Notes: generated by a model from the letters alone, not told the origin. Numbered from the stretch's first letter, positions 1 through 11,314 are shown. The stretch: 64,000 nt of DNA from Geosiphon pyriformis (GCA_016748015.1 JAAOMT010000786.1:161744-225743), one strand, 5' to 3'. Made by a program: numbers and translations.

Positions 1-569
1 ATGTATCTTACTTTAGATTTATCTCTTAAAACCATTCCTATACACACAAAAAGAAATAAATATTAAATAATTCAAAAAACCAAATTCTTTAATTATTGCA
101 CTTGGAAAATCCTCAAAACCCAACTAACATTTCGAAATTGATTAGCTACCAATTTCAGTAAACTGTTAATAACTCCAGGCCTGGATAGAAAACGTTTCTC
201 TTGACAAAATTCTATTTCTTTTACAATTCTTTTATTTTTCTTTTTTTTTCTTATTACAATCATTAGGGTAGTCTACAGACGAGATTCCTGTAGAAGAGTT
301 GACTTTCACAGCAAAGTAACTACACATTTTTAGTGAGCTTCCAAATAAGCAATTCCTGGGAAAGAGTTGACATTTCCTACAACATAACTATATAAAGTAA
401 CTGGCACGGAATTGGCCATTCCACTTATAAGCCCAGCAGTTCAAATTATAGGAGATAATTTGAAAATAAATTCAGTTATTGGAGGTTCAACTACTTCCTG
501 AAAACGTGAATTCACAGCAAATCAACATTACCAACATTTAAGAAAAGAGACCAAAAACCTCTGGTAACA
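1..569 (+). mobile_element. LTR family A, 5' LTR of a Ty3/gypsy-like element (cut by window edge)
   Basis: This segment is the reverse complement of the solo LTR at 40036-41007 and of the decayed copy at 61760-62712, matching at nearly every base for hundreds of bp. It ends in GGTAACA at 563-569, the inverse of the TGTTACC terminus of the solo copy. A gag-like coding region follows, so this is the 5' LTR of a plus-strand element. The upstream part, including the U3 repeats, is outside the window. The priming site after position 569 is not the TGGTGCTTTCTG type seen after LTR families B and C. Confidence 0.85.
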
Positions 570-1375
570 ACACTCTAGCATGCAAACACCAAACCTCCCA
601 ATATCAATCAGTAAGACTCCACCTACTTACCAAATTATGCCTTATTGAGATATTGCCAAATTAGAGAAATTCTTCAGTAAAGAAGATGACACATATATAT
701 GAATTGCAGAAGCCAAGAAAGCCATTACTGCCAACAATTGGGATAATAATAGAACCATTCAAGCATTGCCATTCTTTTTGACTAGAACCGCAGACTCATG
801 GTATCAAAGTCTTGCAGAGAAACCAACTGACTTTGCTGCCTTTAAACTTGCCTTTCTGCAATACTTCTGTGATCCCAATACTCTCATCAGATTACAAAAT
901 CAGTTCAGTATCATAAAACAAAAAAAAGCAGTAACCACTTATCTTGGAAGATTCAACCAAATTTTTTGTTAAATCCAGGCCATTGAAAGAGATTACTACA
1001 CTGTGGCACAAATTCTTAACCAATTTATCAAAAGATTAAAAAGCAGTTTTCTCTGATCCATAAGACTCCACCATCCAACAAACTTATAAGAAGCAGTTAC
1101 TCTTGCTTGTGGCTTTGAGTCAGCAGAACAAGAGACTAACCATACTCAAGCTATTAACCTGGCTATCAATAGAACATCCGATATTGACACAAAAATAACT
1201 CAATTAAGTGAGAAATTAACTCAGAAAATTGAGAAATTTTTAGCCAGTATCATAAGACTCTACCAACCACTACAATGAAGAGATAGTAATAACACCAGAT
1301 ACCAACAACAACAGAATCACCAACAACAACAACAATCTTATTTCCAGAAACTTCTCTAATTTTTTTTACTATCAT
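570..1375 (+). pseudogene. Ty3/gypsy-like gag remnant, broken by stops
   Basis: The frame through 766-972 reads as a retrotransposon Gag core (Retrotrans_gag type): an alanine/tryptophan stretch (TADSWYQSL), then a helical segment ending in VTTYLGRFNQI. Coding similarity runs from about 588 to 1260 in one frame and ends in glutamine/asparagine-rich repeats near 1290-1345. At least five in-frame stops interrupt it, each explained by one transition: TGG to TGA near 646 and 700, CAA to TAA at 970, CGA to TGA near 1055, CAA to TAA near 1087. No protease or reverse transcriptase follows; unrelated repeats begin by about 1400. Role in a live element would be particle assembly. It is non-functional here. 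Confidence 0.75.
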
Positions 1376-1473
1376 AAAAAAAATAATTTTCATTGACAAA
1401 TTGGGAAATCTCCTTGATTGTACATGTCCAATTAAATATAAGATAATATCTAATGTTTATATCTAATATTATA

Positions 1474-1672
1474 TGATTATAGTATGATTATAGAGAGTGG
1501 AAATTATTTATATTCTGCTATTATATTTGTGTGAATAGGGACTATAAGGAGATATATATAGTAAAAGTGACTATAAGATAATATTATATATAAATGGTTT
1601 TGGTTTTTAAAAAATGTGATTATAAGAAGATAGTGACTATAACCAGAGGGACTATAGAAAAAGTTCACTGTA
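1474..1672. mobile_element. Possible DNA-transposon terminus with subterminal GACTATAAG repeats
   Basis: Between 1474 and 1656 the motif GACTATAAG or close variants (GATTATAG, GACTATAG) occurs about seven times in direct orientation. The block ends in GTTCACTG followed by TA at 1671-1672. Read in reverse it starts TA-CAGTGAACTTTTTC, the layout expected of a Tc1/pogo-type inverted terminus next to its TA target duplication. No partner terminus or transposase was found upstream, so this is at most a fragment or a non-autonomous relic. Confidence 0.35.
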
Positions 1673-1689
1673 TTTATTTTAATTGCAAA

Positions 1690-4005
1690 AACAGATAAAA
1701 TTTATTATTACTTGGGTATTTTTTTGTTAATTAAGAATTTTTCTGGCCCAAATTTAAAGAAGACAAATTCAGATATAAAATTTTTCTTGTTTATAATTTT
1801 GCACAAAGTTATTTTAGACAAACAATTTTTCTATTTGGTTTTGGCTGCCTTGTAGCTTATTGTTGGATACAAAATTCAGTTCAGTTTTACTAATAAAAGT
1901 TTGTATAAAAAATAAAATTATTTAATTAGAAAGAAGTTGAAGTTTAAGACCAGTTTGCCCAAAAAAATTTTTAATAAAACTGTGTATCATTCATCTTTGT
2001 ACAATTTGAAGCCTTTTGATTAAATACAAATAAAAAAAAGGTGGTATTAATAATAAATTTTGCTAATAGTAAAGATATTTTTGGCTGGTTTTTAAGTATA
2101 GATTGCTGAATTTGCAAGTTTTAAGTTGAATTTCTTAGAACTCTTTTCAGTTTTCTGTTAAATTGAAAGTCAATTTAGTGAACAATTTTCTGATTAGCAT
2201 TACCAAAATATTTTTGAAAAATAATATATCTTTGACCAATGGCTTATTTAATGCTTTTTATCCCAAATATAATATTCTTATTATGAATATTTTGGATCAA
2301 GTAAAATATTTTTGGGTTTGTAAGTTCCTAAAGCATTTTGGTATTGTTTTTGTAAACCAGTTTTTGAATAGTTAAAAAGATTGCTTTGCTTGGAAAAATT
2401 TTTTTAATGAAGATATTTAGATTTCAAAGATCTGGTTTTCTATTGGTTTATAAAAGTTTTAAAGTTTGTTAGAAATAGTGGTTTGGTTTAAGATTATCTT
2501 TTTATTTCTAAAATTTTTTTCAAGATAAGTATGATTAATACATATGGCTTTAAAAATATTTACTTCAATTTAAAAAATGTTTTTCTGTTTGAAATCTTGA
2601 TTTACATTGATGGTTTTGTTAAAAACTTTAGTTTTTCAAGTATTATTGGTAGTACAACTGTTTATTTTTTTGATTTAAGTCTGTCTATAAAAGTAGAAAT
2701 TTATAGATTGTTGTTTTTAATTTTGGTTGAAATATAAGTTATTGTTTTAGTTCTTAAATATGTTTTAGCTTTCTCTAAGATTACAATCTTTTCTAACAAT
2801 TAAGTTTTTTTGGATGTATATCAAGCTGAATTAAAATTGGTGACTTCTAATTTTTACAACAGATGCTGAATTGAGTATTATCAAGTTAATAACTTGATTA
2901 AAAATAAAAGTATATTAGTGATATGAGCTAAAATAAAAAGTTATTCTGATATGTTAAATAACAAATATGTCAACAAGTTAGCAGATTAGACTACATCTTT
3001 GGAACTTGTTTTTTTGGTTAATATTAAGAAAAAAATTTTATTAACTGATAATAATATAGTATCTGACAATACTTATTGCTTTGTAAAGATTATAAATGAT
3101 ATTGTAAAGTAATATTAATGAAAAACTAGACCAGATTTTGGTGTTATAGATTTTTTTTATATTGGCAATTTTAATTGGAAGCATATGGCTTTAATTTGGT
3201 ATTCTAATTCTCACATAATTACTGAATACACAAGCAAAACTACTTTTGATTTATGTATAAACTTAATAAAAACTCTATATAAAAGATTACTGGTGGTAAT
3301 TAAGAAGTAATTATATGATTACAGTTATTTAAATATATTGTACATGTATTATAATAAGATAGAATTTTTAAATTATAGTTTTACTTGTAGCTTAAACTTT
3401 TTTACTTGTCAGAATCTTTTAAATAAACATTGTTTTCTGTAAAAATTTCTGATTAGTACAAATTTGACTTCATTTGTGGTTCTTAATTATTGGCTAAATA
3501 TGCTGTAAATGTTGACAAATACATAGTTTTATGCAAAAAATTTGTCTTAAAGATTGGTTAACAGAAGTTAAGACTTATTTCAAAAATGCTAAGTTTGCTA
3601 TATTTATATTGATTAAGTTTGTTAGGAACTTAGTTATTAGTTATAGAAAATAAATATGGGGTTTTAATTTAAAATTATAAGTTAATATGAATTATAAGAG
3701 TTTATTAACTGAAAATAGCTCTGTGTTTAATATTGTTCATAATCTTTCTGTTGTAATTTTAAGTAATATTGCTTATTTGTTGGGAATTAAAAAGATATTG
3801 TTATTTGTTTTGGCTTAAATATTAATTATTTGTTTTTTATCAATGTAATTAAAAATGTTTTAATTAACATAGTTATATAGTATTGTCTTAATTGGCCAAG
3901 TAACTGGTTATATATAGCAAGTATATGAATTATATTTAATTTAAAACTTTAGATAATTATATTGTATTAGATAATAATTGAATTTTATTTGTAAATAAAT
4001 AAATA
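1690..4005 (+). mobile_element. Hypermutated, 5'-truncated LINE relic with 3' UTR and tail
   Basis: Conceptual translation still follows the ORF2 of the LINEs at 37-52 kb. A stretch like ...IQFSS... plus SSLYNLKPFDQIQ lies near 1880-2030, NNFL...KIFL near 2175-2220, an RNase H start (YIDGFVKN) near 2605 and the C-terminal region to about 3830. From 3890 the DNA matches the LINE 3' UTR (ACTGGTTAT...AGATAATAAT...), ending in an (AAAT)n tail at about 3985-4005. Stops are everywhere and G/C bases are largely replaced by A/T. The 5' limit is uncertain. Confidence 0.75.
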
Positions 4006-4009
4006 AAAA

Positions 4010-5511
4010 ATAATAATATTTATAATTTAATGTTTTTTTAATTAATAATAGTTGTAAAAATTAAGCAATATTATATTCAGTTTAAATAAAAATGTATTTA
4101 AAACAGTCTAACTATTTAAGTTTATTATAATAACACTAAAATTAAAAATATATTTCAAAATTAAAACAATTGTTTACAATTTTGTTAATATAAAAAAAAT
4201 TAAACCACTTATTTTAATATTAATAACTATATTTAAATTAATAAAAAATATAACAGCACTATTTTTTACTATAAACATATTCAAATTTTTTTATATATAT
4301 ATTAATAATATAGATTAGTATTACAAAAAATTCATAAAATTAAGCATGTTAAAAAATTAAAAACCAACCAAAAATAAAATAATATAATAAAATACTTTAT
4401 TATTTAAATAACTAGTTGTTAGTTTAAACTAATTGGAAATTAAATTTTTAAGATTAAATTTTTTCTAACAATAAATTTTTTTTTAATCAAAAACAAGTTT
4501 TTTTAATATAAAACTGTTTAACAAAAGTAATACTAAATTTTTTAAACAAGTAAAAAACATTAAAAAAAAACCAAATTTCTCAAAACAAAAAACATTGAAA
4601 TATTACCAAAAAAACAAATGTAAAAAACAAATTGTTTACAAAAAAAATATTATAATTTTAAAATATTTTTACAATTTTAACCAAAAAATTATTTACTTAA
4701 CTAATTTTTAACTTAACAAAAAACTACAAAAAATATTTAAAAAACCAGTTTAAAATTTATAAATCCAAAAACTTATAATTAAACAACCAATTAAAAATAT
4801 TATTAGTATTTTATTTTTTAGTAAATAATTTTATTTTTTAGTAATTAATTTAATTTTTTAAAAGTTATGTTATGTTTTTATTGGTGTTTTTTACTAAATA
4901 ATTTTAAATTTTATAATCTTAATATTATTACTTTTAACAACTTAATTTAATATAATTAAATAAACTAAATAATAAAAATAAATAAAAAAATAATAAATTA
5001 ATAATTATAATTAAAAGCTATTGTTTTAAGATTATTGTAATTACTTTTATGTTTTGAATATTTGTTGTTTTTTAAAAGCAATTCTAATTATTTAATTATT
5101 AATAATATTATTTGAATTTATAAGTTTGATTTTTTTAATAGTAAAATTTTTATTAAAATAATTAATATAAAAATAAGTTTTTAAGTTTTAGAGTATAAAA
5201 ATTTTTGTTTATTGTATGTTTTTTTATTTTCTATTATTATTTATATATATACTTATTTTTAAAAAAATTAAATGTTTTAGTATCTTTATTATTTTTTATT
5301 ATTTTATTATTATTTTGGTATTTTTAAATTTTTTTTTGGTATTTTTGGAATTCTTAAAATATTTTTCTATCATGTTATTTTTTTATATTAATATTTAATT
5401 GGTTGATTTAATAATATTATTTTTTATTTAAGTAACACCACATTTATAAAAAAAATCAAATATTTATAATATAATTTAATGGTTTAATATTTTTATACTG
5501 ATTTTTTGTAC
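4010..5511 (-). mobile_element. Extremely AT-rich block containing a minus-strand LINE relic
   Basis: At about 4640-4800 the plus strand aligns base by base with the minus-oriented LINE at 36390-36490 if C/T and G/A are treated as equivalent: the runs TTTTTACAATTTTAACC and AAAATTATTTACTTAACTAA sit at matching spacing. I therefore read this part as an older LINE copy, tail to tail with the plus-strand relic before it. The rest (4010-4600 and 4810-5511) is almost pure A/T. I see no gene there; the 60-residue frame near 5216 is a low-complexity Phe/Ile/Leu string. Confidence 0.5.
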
Positions 5512-5524
5512 AAATACAATATAT

Positions 5525-5621
5525 CGAATGAGCCACGTTTAGTTTGATTCACTTGTTTTGTCTCTATATACTAGATAGTGGTTGGGCTGCACTCGTAAAA
5601 TAAATAAATAAATAAATAAAT
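5525..5621 (+). mobile_element. 97-bp LINE 3'-end insertion with target-site duplication
   Basis: The sequence GAGCCACGTTTAGTTTGATT...CTAGATAGTGGTTGGGCTGCACTCGT is the LINE 3' UTR (compare the inverse of 34610-34690) followed by a (TAAA)n tail. It is flanked by a perfect 13-bp direct repeat, AAATACAATATAT, at 5512-5524 and 5622-5634. This is a dead-on-arrival, almost completely 5'-truncated LINE copy. Its C/G bases are well kept, so it is younger than the relics around it. Confidence 0.9.
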
Positions 5622-5639
5622 AAATACAATATATATAAA

Positions 5640-6090
5640 GTAAATGTATTTAAATATAAATTTATTTTTACAATTAAACAAGAGAATTTACAAATAATTA
5701 AAAAATTTCAATTTTTATTTTTTTATTTAATATAACTTATAAACTTTAAGTGTAATATATATATTCAACTAATAATTTAGAATATATTTTATTAAATAAT
5801 AATAATTGTAAAAATTTAAAATTAATATTAATAGAATCACTTGTAAAAATTCAAATATTAGGCGACAAAAATCTCCAAACAATAATATTAAATTAAAAAT
5901 AAACTCTTTTAATTCATATTTTGGAATTTATTACTTAAATTGTTTTTAATACAAGATTTAAATAAAAAAAATAACATACAAAAATTTTAGGTTTCATTTC
6001 TTACTCACAATTTGTAAAATCTAAAAATAGTTACTTTTCGAAAATCATTAATTCAAAATCAAATAAATTTTTAGAAATTACATATTTTAC
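5640..6090. other. AT-rich spacer, no gene seen
   Basis: Low-complexity A/T sequence between the 97-bp LINE fragment and the gene island. No reading frame, RNA gene or repeat of note was recognised. Confidence 0.6.
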
Positions 6091-6093
6091 TGA

Positions 6094-6390
6094 ATGCAAC
6101 AAAGTGGAATAAAGAAGTCAGGAAAAATCAAAAAATTAAAAACTCCTTCCTTACCATATTCATTCATCTTGAATGAAAAGGAGTTCGTTTGCAAGGTTAT
6201 ACCTTGCGTGATTGGCATCGCGGCGAAAAGGAGGGGGTGGTTGGTGGTCAAACGAGAGGGTGATGGAGGCCCCCAAAAGAGCAATGTTCACCGCCGCGTT
6301 TGCATCTCTTTCTCTTGTGATGCGGTTGATCCTCCTTGCTGGGAACCGGGGATGAATGCATTCGACAGCCCCAACCTTATGCCCATATAA
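6094..6390. other. GC-richer unexplained segment, open on both strands
   Basis: Base composition changes abruptly here: about 6175-6365 is rich in G and C in an otherwise AT-rich neighbourhood. A 98-codon frame is open on the plus strand (6094-6390) and a 65-codon frame on the minus strand (6087-6284). Neither translation resembles a family I know. It could be a small gene, an exon, a structured RNA or a promoter island. No tRNA-like, snRNA-like or SRP-like motif was recognised. Confidence 0.3.
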
Positions 6391-7027
6391 TCATTTATCA
6401 CGGAATAGTATATTAAAGCGGCTTCCCTGAAACTGGTTTATGAACCAATGAGATATTTCTCCAAATTGTATTACCACATGTCGTGATTTCCTATTATTGA
6501 GAAGAGCCTGTTGTAAATGTTAAGTTTAACCAATCATTAAACTTAACACAATTGGAAACATAAAGAATATTCCGTTTTTGCCAATACCCTTTTTAATATT
6601 AAGGAAGAAATTTAGATCCAAACCAGAACAATACTTTTCCTCGTGCGATCTGCATTAAAAAATTTTACCGCTACACAAAAACTCAGGTAAGAAAATTTAG
6701 TAATAATAAAGAAATGATTACATCGAAAATAAGGAAAACCTAAACTGTACAAAATAATAAAGAAATTTGGGCTTTTTAAAAATTCCCTCTTGGCGAACAA
6801 ATGAATGCAAAACTAGATAAAGTCTACGGTTTGTCAAGGGTATAATGATGGCCTTATCTTTTTATAGAGACTCCCTTGTTAATGTCCACAAATCGTATAG
6901 AAACAAATTTGAGAAACGAATGCCAAAACAAATATCAGAAGCAGCTGATTATCGGAGGAGTTAATTCAGGCAACTCAATAATTGGTTTTTTTCCTTTTCT
7001 AAGTTCAATTCTTTCATGCATCTTTAC
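6391..7027. other. Intergenic/3' flank of the bZIP gene
   Basis: About 640 bp downstream of the bZIP stop codon, probably including its 3' UTR. A 62-codon minus-strand frame at 6612-6800 is Phe/Ile-rich and looks like chance. No repeat or RNA gene was recognised. Confidence 0.5.
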
Positions 7028-8980
7028 TTAATAACGCATCATTCCCGAAGCTTGTTGTCCATTGATTTGATTTGGAATATGCGAGGAAACTGACGAGAGT
7101 CCAATCGGCATTGGTCCTTGTACAGACATATTTCCACCAGATTGCATTCCATTAGCTACCATTCCAACACTGACTCCCATCGATACACCATTTGGCCCAA
7201 CATTCATTCCCGACATCCCTGCAACCCCATGTATTGTATCTAAACCCATAACTCCATTGGCTTGGGTTGAAATTGGGCAATCTTTATGAGCAAGTAACAA
7301 TGTCTTTAAATTGAGAATTTCTTCCCTCAAAGCTGTAGCTTGATTCTCCAACCTTTCATTATCTTGGACGAGATATTCAACTTTATTTTGCAAATTGGCG
7401 AGCCATTGTTTCTTGCGTTGGCGACATTTTAAGGCAGCTGTAAATAGGGAATTATTTTAAATATTACAATGAAAATATGAAAAAGATCAAAAAATAAATG
7501 AATAAATTGTGGAAAATTACATACCCTGCCGATTTCGCTCCAAAAAGTTTCTTCGCTTTTCTTCATCAGTCAAATCATTTTTAACTTTTTGTTGCTGATT
7601 GCTTTTCTTGGAAGGAGGCTGATCGCTTAAATTATCCTCAGCTTTTCGACGTCGTGATCGAGAGCTTGATGGTGTTGATGGATTGCTAACTTTATGCGAG
7701 TCAATATGGGAATCTAAATTATCATAAGATTCGTCTTCATAGCCATCATCAGAAGAGGCTGTGCTAGTACTGGCTGCTACACTAACACTACCAGACATAG
7801 CATTCGAATATCCTCCATTTCGTGATAAAAATAAATTGTGATTATTTTCAAGAGATACAAGATCGTCGTTCTCAGTTTTCGGTACAACAGCATCAGAGAT
7901 GGTTCTATGTTGGGATTCCTGCATTTGTTGAGCAACAGATAGTATGCCTCTATTGGCAATTGTGGTATTTGAAAACATTACAGATTGATTAGGTACTGGA
8001 TTGGCTACCATTAGGTTTGTGTTTGAGGTGGTTTTTGTCGCACCAGTGCCCATATTCATCAAAGCAGATCCAGTTACAGAAGATGGGATCACTGAAATCG
8101 TTGATGGCACTCCTCCCTGTTGTGATACTGATGAATTACTATTAGTTGATGCAGCCACAGTAGCGGGATTAGAAGCAATTTTATTTCTTTCCGAGTCAGT
8201 CAAGGGGCGTGGAACACCCTGAGTAGTAAACACGTTACGTCCAAATGGATCGAGGGGACCCATATTTATTACAGGGATCGAGGCAGAGTTAATCATTGTA
8301 GATGACATATTTCCATTTCCATAAAGGCCCATAGATCTAGGTGATGTCTCCGAGAACGTATTGTAGCCCATGTTGGTAGTACTCGCTCGCCCATTCGGTT
8401 GAAGGTCATCAAAAACGATAGGGTTTTGTGGCCCTTCTAACATCGAAGGTGAGAGGGGACCACTTCGTAGTGTGTGTAAATTCCATCCATATTGATCTTG
8501 ACTGGGCGGTATACCAGCAGAAGGACTCGTAATAGATGCTACTGGAGGTAAACTTGGTTTCGGGCTGTTGTTTGTTTCACTATCAGGAAGGGGTGTGACA
8601 TGGGAGAAACTTTGTTCAAAAGGGTTAGGCTCTAAATCAAGTTTAGAGCATCCGGCTAAAAATCTTGCTGGATTCTGATCAGTTTGTTGAGGCGGAAGTA
8701 TATCTTTCCCAGCAAATTTTTTGGTAACATTTGAATTTCGAGGGGGTGGTGAGGAAGGTGGGACAGAATTACGAGTTTCTGGAGAATTACTATTTTGTGG
8801 AGTCGGTATTTCTGAATCTAAGGTAGAATCATTATCAATAAAATGTAGGGCAAGGGATACAAGGATGTTGCGTCATCAAATTTTCTGCTTATTTCCAAAT
8901 GGCCTCAGCATACCTTCACTGCTTATTGAAGATTTATTCGATGGTGAGGAAATATTGTTGTTGCTGTTGTTGGATACCAT
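7028..8980 (-). CDS. ATF/CREB-family bZIP transcription factor (Atf1/Aft1 type), 3 exons
   Basis: A nuclear stress/development regulator of the ATF/CREB group, binding CRE-like DNA as a dimer. Exons by reading: 8914-8980, 7525-8817 and 7028-7437, giving 589 residues with introns of 96 and 87 bp. Phases agree, and the second intron splits the basic region exactly as EKRRNFLERNRQ|AALKCRQRKKQWL. The basic region and leucine zipper (NLQNKVEYLVQDNERLENQ) lie near residues 440-505. Residues 75-155 carry the fungal Aft1 HRA-type motifs NPFEQSF, LPPVASITSP and TLRSGPLSPSMLEGPQ. The N-terminal half is Ser/Thr/Asn-rich with many SP/TP sites, as expected for a MAP-kinase target. I chose the ATG at 8980 because exon 1 joins in phase; the internal ATG at 8443 would cut the HRA region. 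Family is near certain; the exact orthologue (Atf1, AtfA) is inference. Confidence 0.9.
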
Positions 8981-9166
8981 AATGGAATTTTGTGAATTCT
9001 ATTTTATATGAAGAGTTTCATTTCAGCGAGATTTCATATTTTGAAATAGAAACGTGCCTTCAACTCTCGTAAAGCTAAAATGTGGCACATGATTTAGGCA
9101 TAGGGTCCATTGATTTAATGTTTATTATGTAAATAAATTTTTTTGCCTGAATATAACAATATGCCA

Positions 9167-9200
9167 TTATAATAATGATTTCGTAAAATCATTATTATAA
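9167..9200. promoter_or_regulatory. Perfect 15-bp hairpin upstream of the bZIP gene
   Basis: TTATAATAATGATTT (9167-9181) is followed by a 4-base loop (CGTA) and its exact reverse complement (9186-9200). It lies about 190 bp upstream of the bZIP start codon, in probable promoter or 5' leader. It is AT-only, so its function is unproven; it could be a miniature element relic, a leader hairpin or a nucleosome-excluding sequence. Confidence 0.4.
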
Positions 9201-9617
9201 AATGGAACCTTGCTGACTCGTTGTTTGAAAACAACGATTCTTCCTGACCGTTCCCACAGTCTAACTTCTTCGAGTTGTCTTCACTCGTACAAGATGTAAA
9301 TTGTACGTACCTGAGAACAGAAAGTTGAAAGTAGCAACCCAACTTAATGACCAATATACTGCTGCTCGATAGAATATTTGTTTAATTCAGACTTGACTCA
9401 TAAAAGGCAATATTCGAAAGGTAATATTGGAAAGGAAGTAAAATAGTTGACAATGGTTAATGAAACTGTTGGTTTATGTTGTGTTTTGGGTTTTAAAAAA
9501 ACTTAGTGCGAGGTGAGAAAAAGTCAAGAGGGTTAATGGGAGAAAAAAGGCCACTATATAGTAATAGATAAATGATCAACTATTAGAATTATTTATATTA
9601 GGTCGATGACAAAACCT

Positions 9618-9625
9618 TTACGTCA
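9618..9625. promoter_or_regulatory. CRE/ATF-like site TTACGTCA
   Basis: TTACGTCA is an ATF/CREB-type recognition sequence in fungi. It lies in the divergent region between the bZIP gene (about 640 bp from its start) and ADE8 (about 900 bp from its start). Autoregulation of the bZIP gene is plausible, but this rests on one 8-bp match. Confidence 0.35.
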
Positions 9626-10213
9626 TTTATCTGCATATTACCTGATTGGTTGCACAAACACTGTGCTCGATATTCGCCCAAACTCGGGATTTTTGTGATT
9701 GAAGGGAATCTTTGATGGGTTAGATTTTTTTAACCATTTCAAATAATAAAATTGCCTCTTTTTTAATGCCAAAAAAATATGAAAAAAGAAACAAGATTTA
9801 TAGTAGGATATTTAATTTTTAGCATTTTAAAAATAAATTGTTAAAAATTTTTAAAATGAATTTAAATTCAAAATCATATAAGTTTAATTGTTAACCACTT
9901 ATTATTAATTAGGATCAAAGTTTTTAATTGGATAATAATGAATAATCGATATTTATAAAAATATTCTAATAAAATTTTTTATAATTTTAAAGATATTCTA
10001 TTTTAATAATTTTTTTGTTGAAATTATAAATAATTATAAATTTAATTTTAAATATTAAATATTGATTAGTGATTTAAATTAAATTTCAAAATGTAGGAAA
10101 AACAATTTAAATTATTTGAAATAAACTTTAATTTATACAAAAATTATTTTATTTTATTTTTAAAATTAAATTTGTATAAAAAATTTTAAATATTTTTTGT
10201 AAAATACGTAATT

Positions 10214-10249
<36 letters not shown>

Positions 10250-10530
10250 TCATAATATTTTATATTTATTTAATTAGTTTTATTACATTTTGTAATATTA
10301 TTTATTATTTCAATTTTAATTGTATTAATATTTTAAAATAAACATTTAAAACATATTTTATTTTATCTTAATATTATTTTAACATACGTATATTAACATT
10401 ATAATATTTAATTACCAAAAATATTGAATATAATAATAAATTTTATAAATTTTGATTGAATCAATAAAAATAATTGATGCCAATCACAAATCGATGAAAA
10501 AAAAATATACAATTGTTTTCTTCTCGAGCA

Positions 10531-11142
10531 ATGACTAGTCAGATTGTAGTCCTGATTTCGGGCAATGGTTCTAACTTGCAGGCAATAATTGAAGCAACCC
10601 GTTCTCTCACGCTTCCTGCCACGATTTCTCTAGTTGTTTCCAATAGAAAGTCGGCTTACGGCTTAACACGCGCTACTGAGGCCGGCATTCCAACCCTAGT
10701 TTTTCCGCTGAAGCCTCTCAGAGACAGTGGATGGTCACGTGAGGAATATGATGCTGAGTTAGCAAAAAGGATTAAGAACTACAATCCAGATTTGATAGTT
10801 CTCGCTGGTTGGATGCACATTCTTTCCGAAGGTTTCTTAAGTTATTTTCCGGATAAAGTGATCAATTTGCATCCCGCGTTGCCTGGACAATTTGATGGCG
10901 CAAATGCAATTGAACGCGCCTTCACAGCATATAAAAAAGGCGATATAAAATTCACTGGAGTTATGGTTCATAAAGTTATTCCGGAAGTTGATAAAGGAGA
11001 GCCATTATTAGTGGAAAAGGTCCTCATATCAGAATCAGATACTATAGAAGACCTAGAAGCACGTATTCATTCAGTAGAACATCGCTTAATCGTCCAAGGT
11101 GCTATCATGTGTTTAGAAATGGCTAAACTATCATCAATATAA
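10531..11142 (+). CDS. ADE8: Phosphoribosylglycinamide formyltransferase (GAR transformylase)
   Basis: Cytosolic enzyme of de novo purine synthesis that transfers the formyl group of 10-formyltetrahydrofolate to glycinamide ribonucleotide. The protein is 203 residues, normal for a monofunctional fungal or bacterial-type enzyme, and intronless. The phosphate-binding motif ISGNGSNLQ is at residues 9-17. The catalytic triad appears intact: Asn112 and His114 in INLHPALPG and Asp154 in PEVDKGEPL. The variant HPALPGQFDGANAIERA is typical of fungal Ade8. The ATG at 10531 is the chosen start; the frame is open further upstream only from a TTG. The neighbour CSN1 converges on its 3' end, with only about 170 bp between stop codons. 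In animals this activity is fused into a trifunctional protein; here it stands alone. Confidence 0.95.
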   Translation: MTSQIVVLISGNGSNLQAIIEATRSLTLPATISLVVSNRKSAYGLTRATEAGIPTLVFPLKPLRDSGWSREEYDAELAKRIKNYNPDLIVLAGWMHILSEGFLSYFPDKVINLHPALPGQFDGANAIERAFTAYKKGDIKFTGVMVHKVIPEVDKGEPLLVEKVLISESDTIEDLEARIHSVEHRLIVQGAIMCLEMAKLSSI

Positions 11143-11314
11143 ATGTTAGACGGTATTCATTATTGAGATTCTAATTATAATTCAGATCTTCAATATATCG
11201 ACACCAAAATATAATTATTTTCTTGGCCGTTTGTTGTTCATTTATTTTGCCTTTTCACAGATTAAAGATCAATATTTTACTGGAAAAAAAAAGGAAAAAG
11301 GTTGAAAACAAAAT

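Larger units (their letters stand above)
8981..10530. promoter_or_regulatory. Divergent intergenic region between the bZIP gene and ADE8
   Basis: The region up to about 9700 has mixed composition and should hold the bZIP promoter and leader; there is a CTATATAG element near 9555. From about 9720 to 10500 it is very AT-rich and includes a (TTA)n microsatellite at 10219-10249. A minus-strand 79-codon frame at 9115-9354 spans the hairpin and looks like leader or chance sequence. No gene recognised. Confidence 0.5.

Noticed and set aside
5216..5398. 60-codon ORF rich in Phe/Ile/Leu
   Set aside because: Low-complexity A/T DNA translates to such strings by chance.
8001..8222. Plus-strand ORF opposite the bZIP gene, and the one at 8721-9011
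   Set aside because: Antisense shadows of a Ser/Thr-rich exon; the minus strand has clear domain similarity.
9115..9354. 79-codon minus-strand ORF upstream of the bZIP gene
   Set aside because: It runs through a perfect hairpin, has no family resemblance and lies in the leader/promoter.
10513..10530. Longer ADE8 N-terminus starting at 10513
   Set aside because: The codon is TTG. The first ATG (10531) gives the conserved N-terminus directly before IVVLISGNGSN.
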